A DNA stretch of 64,000 nucleotides. It comes from Flavobacterium sp. LC2016-13 (GTDB taxonomy: Bacteria; Bacteroidota; Bacteroidia; Flavobacteriales; Flavobacteriaceae). Positions within the stretch are counted from its first letter, which is position 1; every line of letters begins with the position of its first letter. This document shows positions 36,852 through 45,295 of the stretch, piece after piece. The DNA lies in NCBI RefSeq assembly GCF_009707955.1, contig NZ_WMDQ01000001.1, positions 744,001 to 808,000 on the forward strand. Direction: 5' to 3'. The notes below the pieces were generated by a model, which saw nothing but the letters and a program-made list of their open reading frames with translations, did no database searches and had not been told where the DNA came from. The position numbers and the translations under genes were made by a program.

Positions 36852-36882
36852 AAAAAAATCCGCTCATTTCTGAACGGATTTA
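36852..36882 (-). terminator. Terminator of the M20 dipeptidase gene
   Basis: Read on the minus strand, AAATCCGTTCA and TGAGCGGATTT form a stem around GAAA, followed by a T-run. It lies about 50 bases after the dipeptidase stop. Confidence 0.75.
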
Positions 36883-36930
36883 ATATTATTTCAAATAAAA
36901 ATTTGTGTCTTAATGACTTCGTGGCAAACC

Positions 36931-38319
36931 TTACTTACTTAACTCTACAAAATACTTGTAAAACAACGGAATAGTTTCGATTCCTTTTAAGTAATTAAAG
37001 ATTCCGAAATGTTCGTTTGGCGAGTGAATTGCATCGCTATCCAAACCAAATCCCATAAGGATTGTTTTGCTTTTTAATTCTTTCTCAAACAACGCTACAA
37101 TTGGAATACTTCCTCCTGAACGAACCGGAATTGCCGGAACTCCAAAAGTTTCTGTATACGCCATATTTGCTGCTTTGTAACCAATACTATCAATTGGCGT
37201 TACATAACCTTGACCTCCGTGATGCGGCGTTACTTTTACGGTAACTCCAGCCGGAGCAATGCTTATAAAATGTTTTGTAAAAAGATCTGTGATTTCATGC
37301 CAATCCTGATTTGGAACCAAACGCATTGAAATTTTAGCAAAAGCTTTGCTAGCAATAACCGTTTTTGCACCTTCACCCTGATATCCGCCCCAAATTCCGT
37401 TTACGTCTAATGTCGGACGAATTGAGTTACGTTCGTTGGTTAAATATCCTTTTTCGCCATAAACATCGTTTAAAGCTAAAGCATTTTTATATTTTTCTAA
37501 ACTAAAAGGCGCTTTTGCCATTTCGGCTCTTTCATCTGCAGATAATTCCTGAACTTTGTCGTAGAAACCAGGAATCGTAATATGATTGTCTTCATCGTGA
37601 AGTGAAGCGATCATTTTTGCCAGAATATTAATTGGGTTCGCCACTGCTCCACCATATAAACCAGAATGTAAATCACGGTTTGGTCCTGTAACTTCTACCT
37701 CAACATAACTCAAACCACGTAAACCTGTCGTAATCGAAGGTTGTTGGTTAGAAATCATTCCCGTATCTGAAATTAAAATAACATCATTTTTTAGTTTTTC
37801 CTGATTGCGTTCTACGAACCATGCTAAACTTGCAGAACCTACTTCTTCTTCACCTTCAATCATGAATTTTACATTACAAGGCAACGTATTGCTTTGCACC
37901 ATATATTCTAATGCTTTTACGTGCATGTACATTTGTCCTTTGTCATCGCAGGCACCACGAGCGAAAATTGCTCCTTCGGGGTGAATATCGGTAGTTTTAA
38001 TAACAGGTTCAAATGGTGGCGATGTCCATAATTCCATTGGGTCTGGTGGTTGAACATCATAATGTCCGTAAACTAAAACCGTAGGTAAATTTGGGTCGAT
38101 TATTTTCTCTCCATAAATAATTGGATAGCCCGGAGTATCGCAAGTTTCGACAAAATCGCAGCCTGCTTTTGATAAACTTTCTTTTACAGCCTCTGCAGTA
38201 TCGATAACATCTTGCGAATATGCAGTGTCAGCACTTACCGACGGAATTTTTAATAATTCGATCAATTCATTGATAAACCGATCTTTATGTTGTTGAACGT
38301 ACGACTTTATATTTTCCAT
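36931..38319 (-). CDS. M20-family dipeptidase
   Basis: 462-residue zinc peptidase of the M20 group. Metal and catalytic segments: VLVYGHYDVQPPDP (zinc His and catalytic Asp), FARGACDDKGQMYMH (bridging Asp), EGEEEVGS (catalytic Glu and ligand), LISDTGM and the C-terminal DAIHSPNEHFGI (ligand His). The dimerisation domain lies between (VEVEVTGPNRDLHSGLYGG). No signal peptide, so cytosolic; it likely hydrolyses dipeptides. Confidence 0.93.
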   Translation of the reverse strand: MENIKSYVQQHKDRFINELIELLKIPSVSADTAYSQDVIDTAEAVKESLSKAGCDFVETCDTPGYPIIYGEKIIDPNLPTVLVYGHYDVQPPDPMELWTSPPFEPVIKTTDIHPEGAIFARGACDDKGQMYMHVKALEYMVQSNTLPCNVKFMIEGEEEVGSASLAWFVERNQEKLKNDVILISDTGMISNQQPSITTGLRGLSYVEVEVTGPNRDLHSGLYGGAVANPINILAKMIASLHDEDNHITIPGFYDKVQELSADERAEMAKAPFSLEKYKNALALNDVYGEKGYLTNERNSIRPTLDVNGIWGGYQGEGAKTVIASKAFAKISMRLVPNQDWHEITDLFTKHFISIAPAGVTVKVTPHHGGQGYVTPIDSIGYKAANMAYTETFGVPAIPVRSGGSIPIVALFEKELKSKTILMGFGLDSDAIHSPNEHFGIFNYLKGIETIPLFYKYFVELSK

Positions 38320-38384
38320 TTAAATTATTTTTATAGAAATTCAAAAATACAAAAAAGAGAATTAATATTTTTTTGAAAATTTTC

Positions 38385-38414
38385 TTTGAATATTCGAAAG
38401 TATGCTTATCTTTG
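38385..38414 (+). promoter_or_regulatory. Promoter of the tRNA-Leu gene
   Basis: TTTG at 38385-38388 and TATCTTTG at 38407-38414, 18 bases apart, match the Bacteroidota -33/-7 pair exactly. The tRNA begins 13 bases later. Confidence 0.75.
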
Positions 38415-38427
38415 CACCCACAATTGA

Positions 38428-38509
38428 GCGGATATGGTGAAATTGGTAGACATGCCAGACTTAGGATCTGGTGCCGCAAGGCGTGTAGGTTCGAGTCCTA
38501 TTATCCGCA
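38428..38509 (+). tRNA. tRNA-Leu (anticodon TAG)
   Basis: 82 bases. Acceptor stem GCGGATA (38428-38434) pairs with TATCCGC (38502-38508), followed by discriminator A. The anticodon arm CCAGA-CTTAGGA-TCTGG gives TAG (38462-38464). A long variable arm (class II tRNA) and the T-loop GTTCGAGTCC are present. The 3-prime CCA is not encoded. A 14-bp terminator follows at once. Confidence 0.96.
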
Positions 38510-38511
38510 CG

Positions 38512-38543
38512 AAAAAAGCTTCTGAGAAATCAGAAGCTTTTTT
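38512..38543 (+). terminator. Terminator of tRNA-Leu
   Basis: AAAAAAGCTTCTGA and TCAGAAGCTTTTTT form a perfect 14-bp stem with a GAAA tetraloop, starting 3 bases after the tRNA. Confidence 0.92.
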
Positions 38544-38634
38544 GTTTTTACTGCATTTTACTTTGTCATTTTTATTTTACAAAGCATAAGATTGGTTATT
38601 AATTTTTATATTTATAATCAATTCTAGCCACAAA

Positions 38635-40680
38635 ATGAAAAAACACACAACCAAACTTACATCAAAGAGCATAGAAGGAAGTGGGCTTCCAACTGATTAC
38701 AAAAGAGCTATCGCTGAATATATCTGGAATGGTTTTGATGCAAATGCTTCTATCATAAGAATTGATTTCACAGCTAATGAAGTGGGATATATTCATAATT
38801 TTTCTATATCAGACAACGGAACAGGGATAAATATTGCAAATATTTCAGAAACATTCGGGAACTTCATGGTTTCTTTAAAGACAAATTCATTTTCAGAAAC
38901 TGGATTTGTTAAAGGAAAAAAAGGGAAAGGAAGATATTCCTTTTCACTTTTTTGCAATAAAGCAAAATGGGATACTACTTTTAAATCTGATGACGGACGT
39001 TTTTTAAATTATAATATTCAAATAAACAAAGACGAAATTCAGAACTTTGAAACTATTGATACAGTTATTACAAAAACTAAGCAAAATGGCACCGAAGTAA
39101 TATTTGAAGACTTTTCTGCATTAACCGGTGATTTGCTTGACAATGAAGACTTCGAGAATTACCTAGCAAACGAATTTGGGTGGTTTCTTTATTTAAATAA
39201 AGAGCGAGACTATAAAATCCTTATAAACAACCATCTTCTAAATTATGAAACAGTAATTGCTGATTCAGATGATCAGGAAATTCAGTTCGGTAAATTCATT
39301 TTTAAAATAAGTTTTTTACGATGGAATGAAAAAATTGGAGATAAATACTATTATTATTTCTTGAATAGCAATAAGAAAGAAGCTTATAGAAAACACACTT
39401 CTTTTAACAATAAAACTGCAGATTTTCATCATTCTGTTTATATTGAATCTGATTATTTTGATTTATTTAAAGCCACTAAAAATGATCATCCCGTTCTAGA
39501 TGATTCTTTTAATCAAAGTAACACAACATTTAAAGTTTTAATAGATCATCTTAACGAGTTTGTTAGCTCTAAAGAGAAAGAATTTATTAGAAATTTAAAA
39601 GCTGATGCTTTAATTGAAAACTATAATAGAAACAATATTTTCCCCGTTTTTAGTGATAATAAATATGACAAACTTAGAAAAGAGGATTTAGAAAATGTTG
39701 TAAAAGAATTATATAGTGTCCAACCCAAAATTTTTCAAAATCTTAGTATCCCGCAAAGCAAAACTATTGTAGGCTTTTTAAATCTATTATTAGATACTGA
39801 TCAAAGAGAACATGTTTTAAATATTGTCGATAATGTTGTAAAACTTTCGGATGCAGATAGGCTCGAACTTTCAAATGTTCTGAAAACAACTAAACTTTCG
39901 CATATTACTTCACTGGTGAAATTTTTAGAAAATAGATTTAAGATAGTTGATATACTTAAATTACTAGTTTTTGATCTGAAAAAGTTTACTAATGAAAGAA
40001 ATCATGTTCAAAAGATAATTGAAGACAATTATTGGCTCTTTGGAGAGCAATATCATTTAGTTTCTGCTGACAAAAACTTCGAAATTCTCCTGAATAATTA
40101 TTACTCTCATTTAGAAAAAAACAAAAAAAAGCCTGAGAAAATAGATCATAAAAATAAATTACAAAGACCAGATATTTTTATTTCAAGAAAATCAGAGATT
40201 GTTGACGGTAGTGATACAGACTTGACAATTGAAGAGAATATCATTGTTGAATTAAAGAGACCTAACGTTATTATTGGCACTGAACAATTCCAACAAGTAG
40301 AAAGATATCTCAGATTTATAATTGAAGATGAAAGATTTAATAGCGTTACAAGAACTTGGAAATTCATTTTAGTTGGAATAAGACTAGACGAATACATCAA
40401 AGATTTACATGTTAGTCAAAAAGAAAAAGGAAAAAAATACTTAATACAGTCAATAAAAAATTATGAAATATATGCCATGACTTGGGATGATTTATTTCGA
40501 ATTTTCGTAATTAAGCACAAACATCTAATAGACAAACTTGAATTTAAATCTGTAATTATTGAAGAATTAGAACAAAAAGGAATAAATTTAAACAAAGAAG
40601 CAACAGATTTTCTAACCAAAATTGCTCTTTCAAAAAATGAAAAAACACTTTCGGATGAGCCGGATGACTTACCGTTTTAA
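38635..40680 (+). CDS. GHKL ATPase with C-terminal PD-(D/E)xK nuclease-like domain
   Basis: 681 residues, no signal or membrane segment. The N-terminus has the GHKL ATP-binding boxes: AEYIWNGFDAN (Glu28, Asn32, Asp35), ISDNGTGI (Asp60, Gly62, Gly64) and KGKKGKGRYSF (residues 93-103). The middle, about 190-480, is helical and not recognised. The C-terminal part shows RPDIFI (Asp513) and IIVELKRP (Glu539-x-Lys541) followed by QFQQVERYLRF, a PD-(D/E)xK arrangement. MORC/MutL-like ATPases with nuclease domains are known from bacterial restriction-type loci (paraMORC group), so a defence role is plausible but inferred. It lies directly after tRNA-Leu, a common insertion site. Confidence 0.75.
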   Translation: MKKHTTKLTSKSIEGSGLPTDYKRAIAEYIWNGFDANASIIRIDFTANEVGYIHNFSISDNGTGINIANISETFGNFMVSLKTNSFSETGFVKGKKGKGRYSFSLFCNKAKWDTTFKSDDGRFLNYNIQINKDEIQNFETIDTVITKTKQNGTEVIFEDFSALTGDLLDNEDFENYLANEFGWFLYLNKERDYKILINNHLLNYETVIADSDDQEIQFGKFIFKISFLRWNEKIGDKYYYYFLNSNKKEAYRKHTSFNNKTADFHHSVYIESDYFDLFKATKNDHPVLDDSFNQSNTTFKVLIDHLNEFVSSKEKEFIRNLKADALIENYNRNNIFPVFSDNKYDKLRKEDLENVVKELYSVQPKIFQNLSIPQSKTIVGFLNLLLDTDQREHVLNIVDNVVKLSDADRLELSNVLKTTKLSHITSLVKFLENRFKIVDILKLLVFDLKKFTNERNHVQKIIEDNYWLFGEQYHLVSADKNFEILLNNYYSHLEKNKKKPEKIDHKNKLQRPDIFISRKSEIVDGSDTDLTIEENIIVELKRPNVIIGTEQFQQVERYLRFIIEDERFNSVTRTWKFILVGIRLDEYIKDLHVSQKEKGKKYLIQSIKNYEIYAMTWDDLFRIFVIKHKHLIDKLEFKSVIIEELEQKGINLNKEATDFLTKIALSKNEKTLSDEPDDLPF

Positions 40681-40751
40681 TGAATATCCTTTGTTAAATA
40701 ATCAACTAATTTCATAATTCCAATATCTAGAATTTAGTTTAACAAACCCTT

Positions 40752-40889
40752 TCAATCATCTTGAGGAAAGGAGATTTCAGCATCACGACGGGTGTACATC
40801 ATGAAAAAATTATTGGTAAACATCTCAATTTTTTGTCGATTTGCTGTTTTAGTTTCTCCTTTCGTCGAAATGAAAATAATTTCTTTTGA
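40752..40889 (-). other. Coding-like continuation after the stop of the 77-aa gene
   Basis: Directly after the TAA of the 77-aa gene, in the same minus-strand frame, 45 codons stay open up to TGA at 40752-40754. They read as plausible protein (SKEIIFISTKGETKTANRQK, then IEMFTNNFFMMYTRRD). The only internal ATG starts give about 15-23 residues. It may be a remnant of a second gene or the lost end of the first. The rest of the gap 40681-40751 shows nothing. Confidence 0.4.
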
Positions 40890-41123
40890 TTACTCAACAT
40901 CCAAATAAGGATCAAGAACTTCTGCCAATTTATTCAGCCAATAAAAATTATCATCGACGTGGTTTAATTGAGATTCCAGAGTTTCGCAACCTCGCATAGA
41001 ACACATCGAAAGAGCGTGATTTACTTGTCGTATTGTTTTTGCCAAATCTTTTGGCTCAATCGTATTAATTAAAAAATTGGTTAGTCTTGTTTCAACTTCT
41101 TTTGAAAGATTTTCCGTAGTCAT
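40890..41123 (-). CDS. Small protein of unknown function (77 aa)
   Basis: Acidic, helical protein starting MTTENLSKEVETRLTNFLINTIEPKDLAKTIR and ending LNKLAEVLDPYLDVE; I do not recognise the family. The ATG at 41123 is chosen because the only longer start (TTG at 41147) lies within the promoter box at 41145-41152. It is divergent from an XRE regulator, with a 26-bp palindrome between them, so it may be that regulator's target. An open frame continues past its stop (40752-40889). Confidence 0.6.
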   Translation of the reverse strand: MTTENLSKEVETRLTNFLINTIEPKDLAKTIRQVNHALSMCSMRGCETLESQLNHVDDNFYWLNKLAEVLDPYLDVE

Positions 41124-41144
41124 TGTCTTATTTTTTTGGTTCGC

Positions 41145-41152
41145 CAAATATA
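41145..41152 (-). promoter_or_regulatory. -7 promoter element of the 77-aa gene
   Basis: Read on the minus strand the bases are TATATTTG, an exact TAnnTTTG match, 21 bases before the ATG. The palindromic operator at 41156-41181 occupies the region of its -33 element. Confidence 0.65.
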
Positions 41153-41155
41153 GTA

Positions 41156-41181
41156 AATTACACCCATATATGGGTGTAATT
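41156..41181. promoter_or_regulatory. 26-bp perfect palindrome, probable operator
   Basis: The core ACACCCATATATGGGTGT is extended by AATT on both sides, giving a 26-bp perfect dyad centred between 41168 and 41169. It lies in the 86-base divergent gap between the 77-aa gene and the XRE regulator gene, immediately upstream of the -7 box of the former. Binding by the XRE protein is the simplest reading. Confidence 0.7.
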
Positions 41182-41209
41182 GAAAAATAAATCTTATCAC
41201 TTTTGAAAT

Positions 41210-41440
41210 ATGAATATTTCAGAAGAAACGTTTCTTGTAAACCTCGGAATTCACGTTAGACAATTACGGGAGAAAAAAGGTATGTCTCAACAAGACTTAG
41301 CTGATGATTGCAGCACCACCCAAAATCAAATTGGGAGAATAGAAAGAGCTGAAATAAATACTACCGTAAAAACTCTCCTAAAAATTGCAAATGCTTTAGA
41401 TGTTGAACCTAAAGAATTGCTTGATTTTCCTTTAAAATAG
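41210..41440 (+). CDS. XRE-family transcriptional regulator
   Basis: 76 residues, essentially one Cro/CI-type helix-turn-helix: IHVRQLREKKGMSQQDLADDCSTTQNQIGRIERAEINTTVKTLLKIANALDVEPKELLDF. It probably binds the palindrome just upstream and controls itself and the divergent 77-aa gene. It ends 11 bases before a membrane-protein gene on the same strand. Confidence 0.9.
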   Translation: MNISEETFLVNLGIHVRQLREKKGMSQQDLADDCSTTQNQIGRIERAEINTTVKTLLKIANALDVEPKELLDFPLK

Positions 41441-41451
41441 AAATTAAAACT

Positions 41452-42207
41452 ATGCTAAATTTTTTTTCTGGTTTTTTTGATGATTGGAAGAAGCCAATGT
41501 ACTTTTGGTTTTTAACAATTCTGCTTTTAATTTTTTCAAATTATGCAAAAAGGCCAATCTTTCAAGACATTAGTTTATTCTCATTTGGATTAGGACTATT
41601 CGTTTTATTAATTTCAGGGATTTATCAGTTATCGCAAAGAAAATGGCTTAAAAGTCTGATTAGTTTCGGTTTATTTGGCGGGTCAATATTTTCATTTATA
41701 TTTTACATTTTAATTTCTTTTTTTATTGATCAAATTATACCAGATACTTTTGCTATCAATTTAAAAATTCCAAAAAACATTAAAATTGACAATCCTATTA
41801 ATATGGATTTTGATGATAATTTTAACGCTAAAAAACCAGACAGCATAACGAATAAAATAGTAAAAAATACAGAATTTCAACTTTACAACTCATTTCAACC
41901 CGGACTTTATGAATTTGATTTTTGGACAGGGAAAATTGAAAGCGGCATTATCTATATAAAAGCTTTCGAAATCACTAAAAACGAACAACTTTCAAGCAAA
42001 GAAATAATACGAAAAAGTTCGATCAAAGTCTTTAACCCTTCTGACAGCATAAAGAAATTTAGTACAAAAGATGATTTTACAATTTATGAAGGAGATTGGG
42101 GACAACCGTATGCTGCTAGATTTGAAGTTTGGTTCAAACCTGAAAATGGAAAAGAAGAAAGAAAACTATTCTCAAAAAATTATAAAATTGAAGGATGGAT
42201 GAGATAG
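41452..42207 (+). CDS. Membrane protein of unknown function (251 aa)
   Basis: Three hydrophobic segments in the first 100 residues (MYFWFLTILLLIFSNYA, LFSFGLGLFVLLISGIYQL, LISFGLFGGSIFSFIFYILISFFI) and a soluble C-terminal domain of about 150 residues (FQLYNSFQPGLYEFDFWTGKIESGIIYIKAFEI, EVWFKPENGKEERKLFSKNYKIEGWMR) that looks beta-rich. No family recognised. It follows the XRE gene by 11 bases. Confidence 0.65.
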   Translation: MLNFFSGFFDDWKKPMYFWFLTILLLIFSNYAKRPIFQDISLFSFGLGLFVLLISGIYQLSQRKWLKSLISFGLFGGSIFSFIFYILISFFIDQIIPDTFAINLKIPKNIKIDNPINMDFDDNFNAKKPDSITNKIVKNTEFQLYNSFQPGLYEFDFWTGKIESGIIYIKAFEITKNEQLSSKEIIRKSSIKVFNPSDSIKKFSTKDDFTIYEGDWGQPYAARFEVWFKPENGKEERKLFSKNYKIEGWMR

Positions 42208-42324
42208 TATTTATTCGGCAAAAGCCTTTTCTTTTTAAAACTGTCTTGTTTATGAAAAAAATTGAAGTACTAATCTGATCACAAAATCTATTTTTAATTT
42301 TACACCAAACCAAAAAAAACACCA

Positions 42325-42798
42325 ATGATTAAAACCAAAAAATTTCAACTTACCAAAAAAGAATACTTCTCGTTTATTATTAGAATTTTATTAAAAAAAC
42401 GATGGTATTTTCTTGTATTTATGTTGATCCTTTCTATTGCTATTCTTTTTGGTGACAATAAAGATTATCTTAACTCTTCGATTATGGTTTTTGGATTTCT
42501 TTTTCCTCTTTATATGATTTTTGTTTATTGGAGATTTGTAAATTCAAAAGAAAACAAGATTTTTTATACCGAAAGACAGCATGAAATTTTCCCCGACAAA
42601 ATTATTACTCGTATGGGAGAAATCTCTGAAGGCACAATGGATATGCGGAATTTCATAAAAGTTTTAGAATTGAAAGATCTTTATCTTTTATACGTTTCAA
42701 AAACTCAATGTATATACTTTCCAAAACGAGTTTTTGAAACTTCAGAAGATGAAAACTGGTTTAGAAATGAAGTGTTTTTGAAAATTAAAAATAAATAG
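42325..42798 (+). CDS. YcxB-like membrane protein
   Basis: 157 residues. Two membrane helices (YFLVFMLILSIAILFG, SSIMVFGFLFPLYMIFVYW) and a C-terminal stretch FYTERQHEIFPDKIITRMGEISEGTMDMRNFIKVLELKDLYLLYVSKTQCIYFPKRVF, which is the YcxB pattern. Function unknown. Confidence 0.72.
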   Translation: MIKTKKFQLTKKEYFSFIIRILLKKRWYFLVFMLILSIAILFGDNKDYLNSSIMVFGFLFPLYMIFVYWRFVNSKENKIFYTERQHEIFPDKIITRMGEISEGTMDMRNFIKVLELKDLYLLYVSKTQCIYFPKRVFETSEDENWFRNEVFLKIKNK

Positions 42799-42860
42799 TT
42801 TCAAATTACTTTACATTTCAATTAAGCCATTTTTTCAAAACAAAAATCCATAAAACGACA

Positions 42861-43181
42861 TTGAAAAAATTTAAGAATCTTCATTATACTCAAAAGTTAG
42901 CAATTGCAATTCCGCTTTTGTTTGTATTAAGCTGCGCAGCAAGACCATATATTGAACGGTTTCGAATTTCTACTGAATTTCATTGGATATACGTTTATGG
43001 AAGCATGGGACATTTAATCTTGTGTTTTCTACTTTTCTTTTTTTCTTTAGCTAATTCTATTTCGATTCTTCGGGATTTGAAAACAAAGTTGTTTATAAAG
43101 GTTTTATGGCTTTTATTGAGTTCTTCTGTTTTTCTATATGTAATTATAATGCTCAATATAAGTAACCTTAGAACACATTAA
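42861..43181 (+). CDS. Small membrane protein, TTG start
   Basis: 106 residues with three hydrophobic helices (LAIAIPLLFVLSCAARPYI, LILCFLLFFFSLANSI, VLWLLLSSSVFLYVIIML). The start codon is TTG. No family recognised. Hydrophobicity and position in a run of similar-sized genes support coding. Confidence 0.55.
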   Translation: MKKFKNLHYTQKLAIAIPLLFVLSCAARPYIERFRISTEFHWIYVYGSMGHLILCFLLFFFSLANSISILRDLKTKLFIKVLWLLLSSSVFLYVIIMLNISNLRTH

Positions 43182-43202
43182 ACCATTAAAATAATTTTAG
43201 AG

Positions 43203-43619
43203 ATGCAAATATCAAAACAAAGAAAAATAGAAATCATGATCTTTATTATTTTGATAATAATTGGTTCTGCATTTTATTTAAACTTTAAAAATTTACACAT
43301 CAAGTTCTACAACAAAACCGGAAAAGACATTGATTCCTTAGTAATAGCAGGAACTTTTATTGAAAATCTGAAAAATGGAAATTCAACAGAATATATAGAT
43401 TATAAGGAATTTCTTTTTGATAGCGGAATTCCGTATGAACAAATTAGCGGAATCGTAAATAAAAAAAAGATATCTCAACTTAATTGGAGTGACTGTGGCA
43501 CAGAGAGAAATTTACAATCTGAGGGATCTTATATTTTTGACTTAAAAAAAGCAGAAGACGAGAAAGGTAATACTTGTTTGTACCTCACAAATCATAATGA
43601 AAAAGTTTTTTTCGAATAA
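43203..43619 (+). CDS. Membrane-anchored protein of unknown function (138 aa)
   Basis: One N-terminal helix (IMIFIILIIIGSAFYLNF) after a basic start, then about 110 exported residues: LHIKFYNKTGKDIDSLVIAGTFIENLKNGNSTEYIDYKEF. No family recognised. It begins 21 bases after the preceding membrane protein gene and ends at a strong terminator. Confidence 0.6.
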   Translation: MQISKQRKIEIMIFIILIIIGSAFYLNFKNLHIKFYNKTGKDIDSLVIAGTFIENLKNGNSTEYIDYKEFLFDSGIPYEQISGIVNKKKISQLNWSDCGTERNLQSEGSYIFDLKKAEDEKGNTCLYLTNHNEKVFFE

Positions 43620-43628
43620 ATCACAAAA

Positions 43629-43657
43629 AAAGCCCGTGCAATCAACACACGGGCTTT
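43629..43657. terminator. Bidirectional terminator
   Basis: AAAGCCCGTG (43629-43638) and CACGGGCTTT (43648-43657) form a perfect 10-bp stem between convergent genes. It closes the run of genes that began at tRNA-Leu. Confidence 0.85.
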
Positions 43658-43710
43658 CTCATCATCAATCAAAAAAGTTAAGGGCAATCAATCCTTAACT
43701 ATACGTTATT

Positions 43711-45294
43711 TTAGCTTATCCAAATTTTCTTTTTAAACAAATTCGCCGTGTGTCTTAAATGCTGGTTGAAACCAATTAAAACAACTAAAATCAGTAAACC
43801 ATATCCAACAATGGTATAAATTTCCATATTCGATAATAAAGTCGATTGTTTGGCAACGGTGCTAAAAACTTTTTTTAAAGCCAATGCATTCGAATCGTCA
43901 AGCGAATATCCTTTTGCCATAAAACCCTGCGCTGTTTTTGAAAGCGTTTCCTGAGCTTCGGGATTTTCGCCTGTTACGAATTGACTTAGTTTTAAAAAGT
44001 GTTTTTTATTCAGGAATACTTGTGCATTTTGCATGATACAAAAGCCAATTGTGCTTCCCCAGAAACGTCCCGAAACCCCAATAATTCCAGATGAAGTCAT
44101 CATTTTTGTGGGAACCGCCGTAACGGTAAACAAAACCAAAGGCACAAATAAAATTCCAACCGCAATTCCTTGCAATATATACGGAATAATAATATCACTC
44201 AGCGAAACATCGGACACGAACAGAAACGTAAACCAAAAATGATAAACGGCCAAAAGCGCAAAACCAATCATAAATATGTATTTGGTCGACAAGGATTTCA
44301 TCAGAAAAAATGCGGCTAAAACAAGTCCAATTACATTTCCGAGTCCGTTTATATATTGCACTCCGGCAACACGCGACGGATCCCAATTCCAGATCGAAAA
44401 CATGGCGCTATGACAAAGGCTTAAGGTTGCTCTGGCGATGTAAAAAAGAAAGAACAGTAGAAAACCAATTCTTAGATTCGCATATTTAAAAACCTCAAAA
44501 TCAAAACTTGGTCGTTTTACAAGTAGTTGTCTAAAAATGAATTATCCTCCTGTTATTAAACACATTATTAATGCCAGAATCAATTGTGAAGATTCGAACC
44601 AATATTTTTTTTCGGCATAAACAAAAAAGTAAGCGCCGGTTAAAATCGAAGTTAAAACCAAAACATAACTCAATAAATCGACTTGATACAATGGGATTTT
44701 CTTTGTAATTCTATGACTTCTAAACGTAACCAAAATCAGGAAAACATTAATAAGCTGCAGCATTCCTGAAACGTACAACATGTATTTCCAATCGTAATGA
44801 TCCAGAAACCAAACCGCAATATTCATTATAAACGGCGTTGCCAATAAAAGCGATCCGTAATAAAACGAAAACCCAATAATAATGGCATTTTTAGAATTAA
44901 AACGTTCTACTAATAATTGTCTCAAAATCATAACCGGCAAAGCCATCAAGATTCCTTCGGCAACTCTTAACATAATGAAAACAGCAAAATTGGTTACATA
45001 TGCTGATGAAATTATCGTTATAGCAATTAATATATAAAGCGCGATTAAATAACTTTTTGGAGGAAAGTAATTCGAAAATCGGCTTTCTATCAGAATTGTT
45101 GCCAGCAAAGTTCCGTAAGTTACACACATGGCAAACTGCAAATCTTCGGCTTCAATATCCAGAAAACTCGCTGCGTATGCCACGTTCGAACTGTAAACGC
45201 CCAACAAAATCATCGAATGCAATAAGCACACAAATAAGATAATGATGATTGCCCAGTTTGGAACCCAGGATTTAAAAATACTTTTATCTTCCAT
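43711..45294 (-). pseudogene. EmrB-like MFS transporter interrupted by one in-frame stop
   Basis: Read on the minus strand, the frame from ATG 45294 (MEDKSIFKSWVPNW) runs to 43711 with a single TAA at 44542-44544 (context GGA TAA TTC); sequence on both sides is good membrane protein. The N-part has eight or nine helices; after the stop come FIFRQLLVKRPSFDF, a normal inter-helix linker, and five more helices. Total about 527 residues and 14 helices, the DHA2/EmrB size. It is the pump of the operon TolC-HlyD-MFS. The ATG lies one base after the HlyD stop. Either a recent nonsense mutation or a read error. Confidence 0.8.
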
Positions 45295-45295
45295 T

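Noticed and set aside
41145..41147. TTG start giving the 77-aa protein eight extra residues
   Set aside because: The TTG lies inside the exact -7 promoter box, and the ATG at 41123 is well placed.
38490..43700. Search for a duplicated tRNA-Leu 3-prime end that would mark the right border of an integrated island
   Set aside because: No second copy of the GTTCGAGTCC...ATCCGC end and no integrase gene were found by eye, so no attachment site is claimed.
44542..44544. Programmed recoding of the in-frame TAA in the MFS gene
   Set aside because: TAA is not the selenocysteine or pyrrolysine codon and no special downstream structure is evident; a mutation or read error is simpler.
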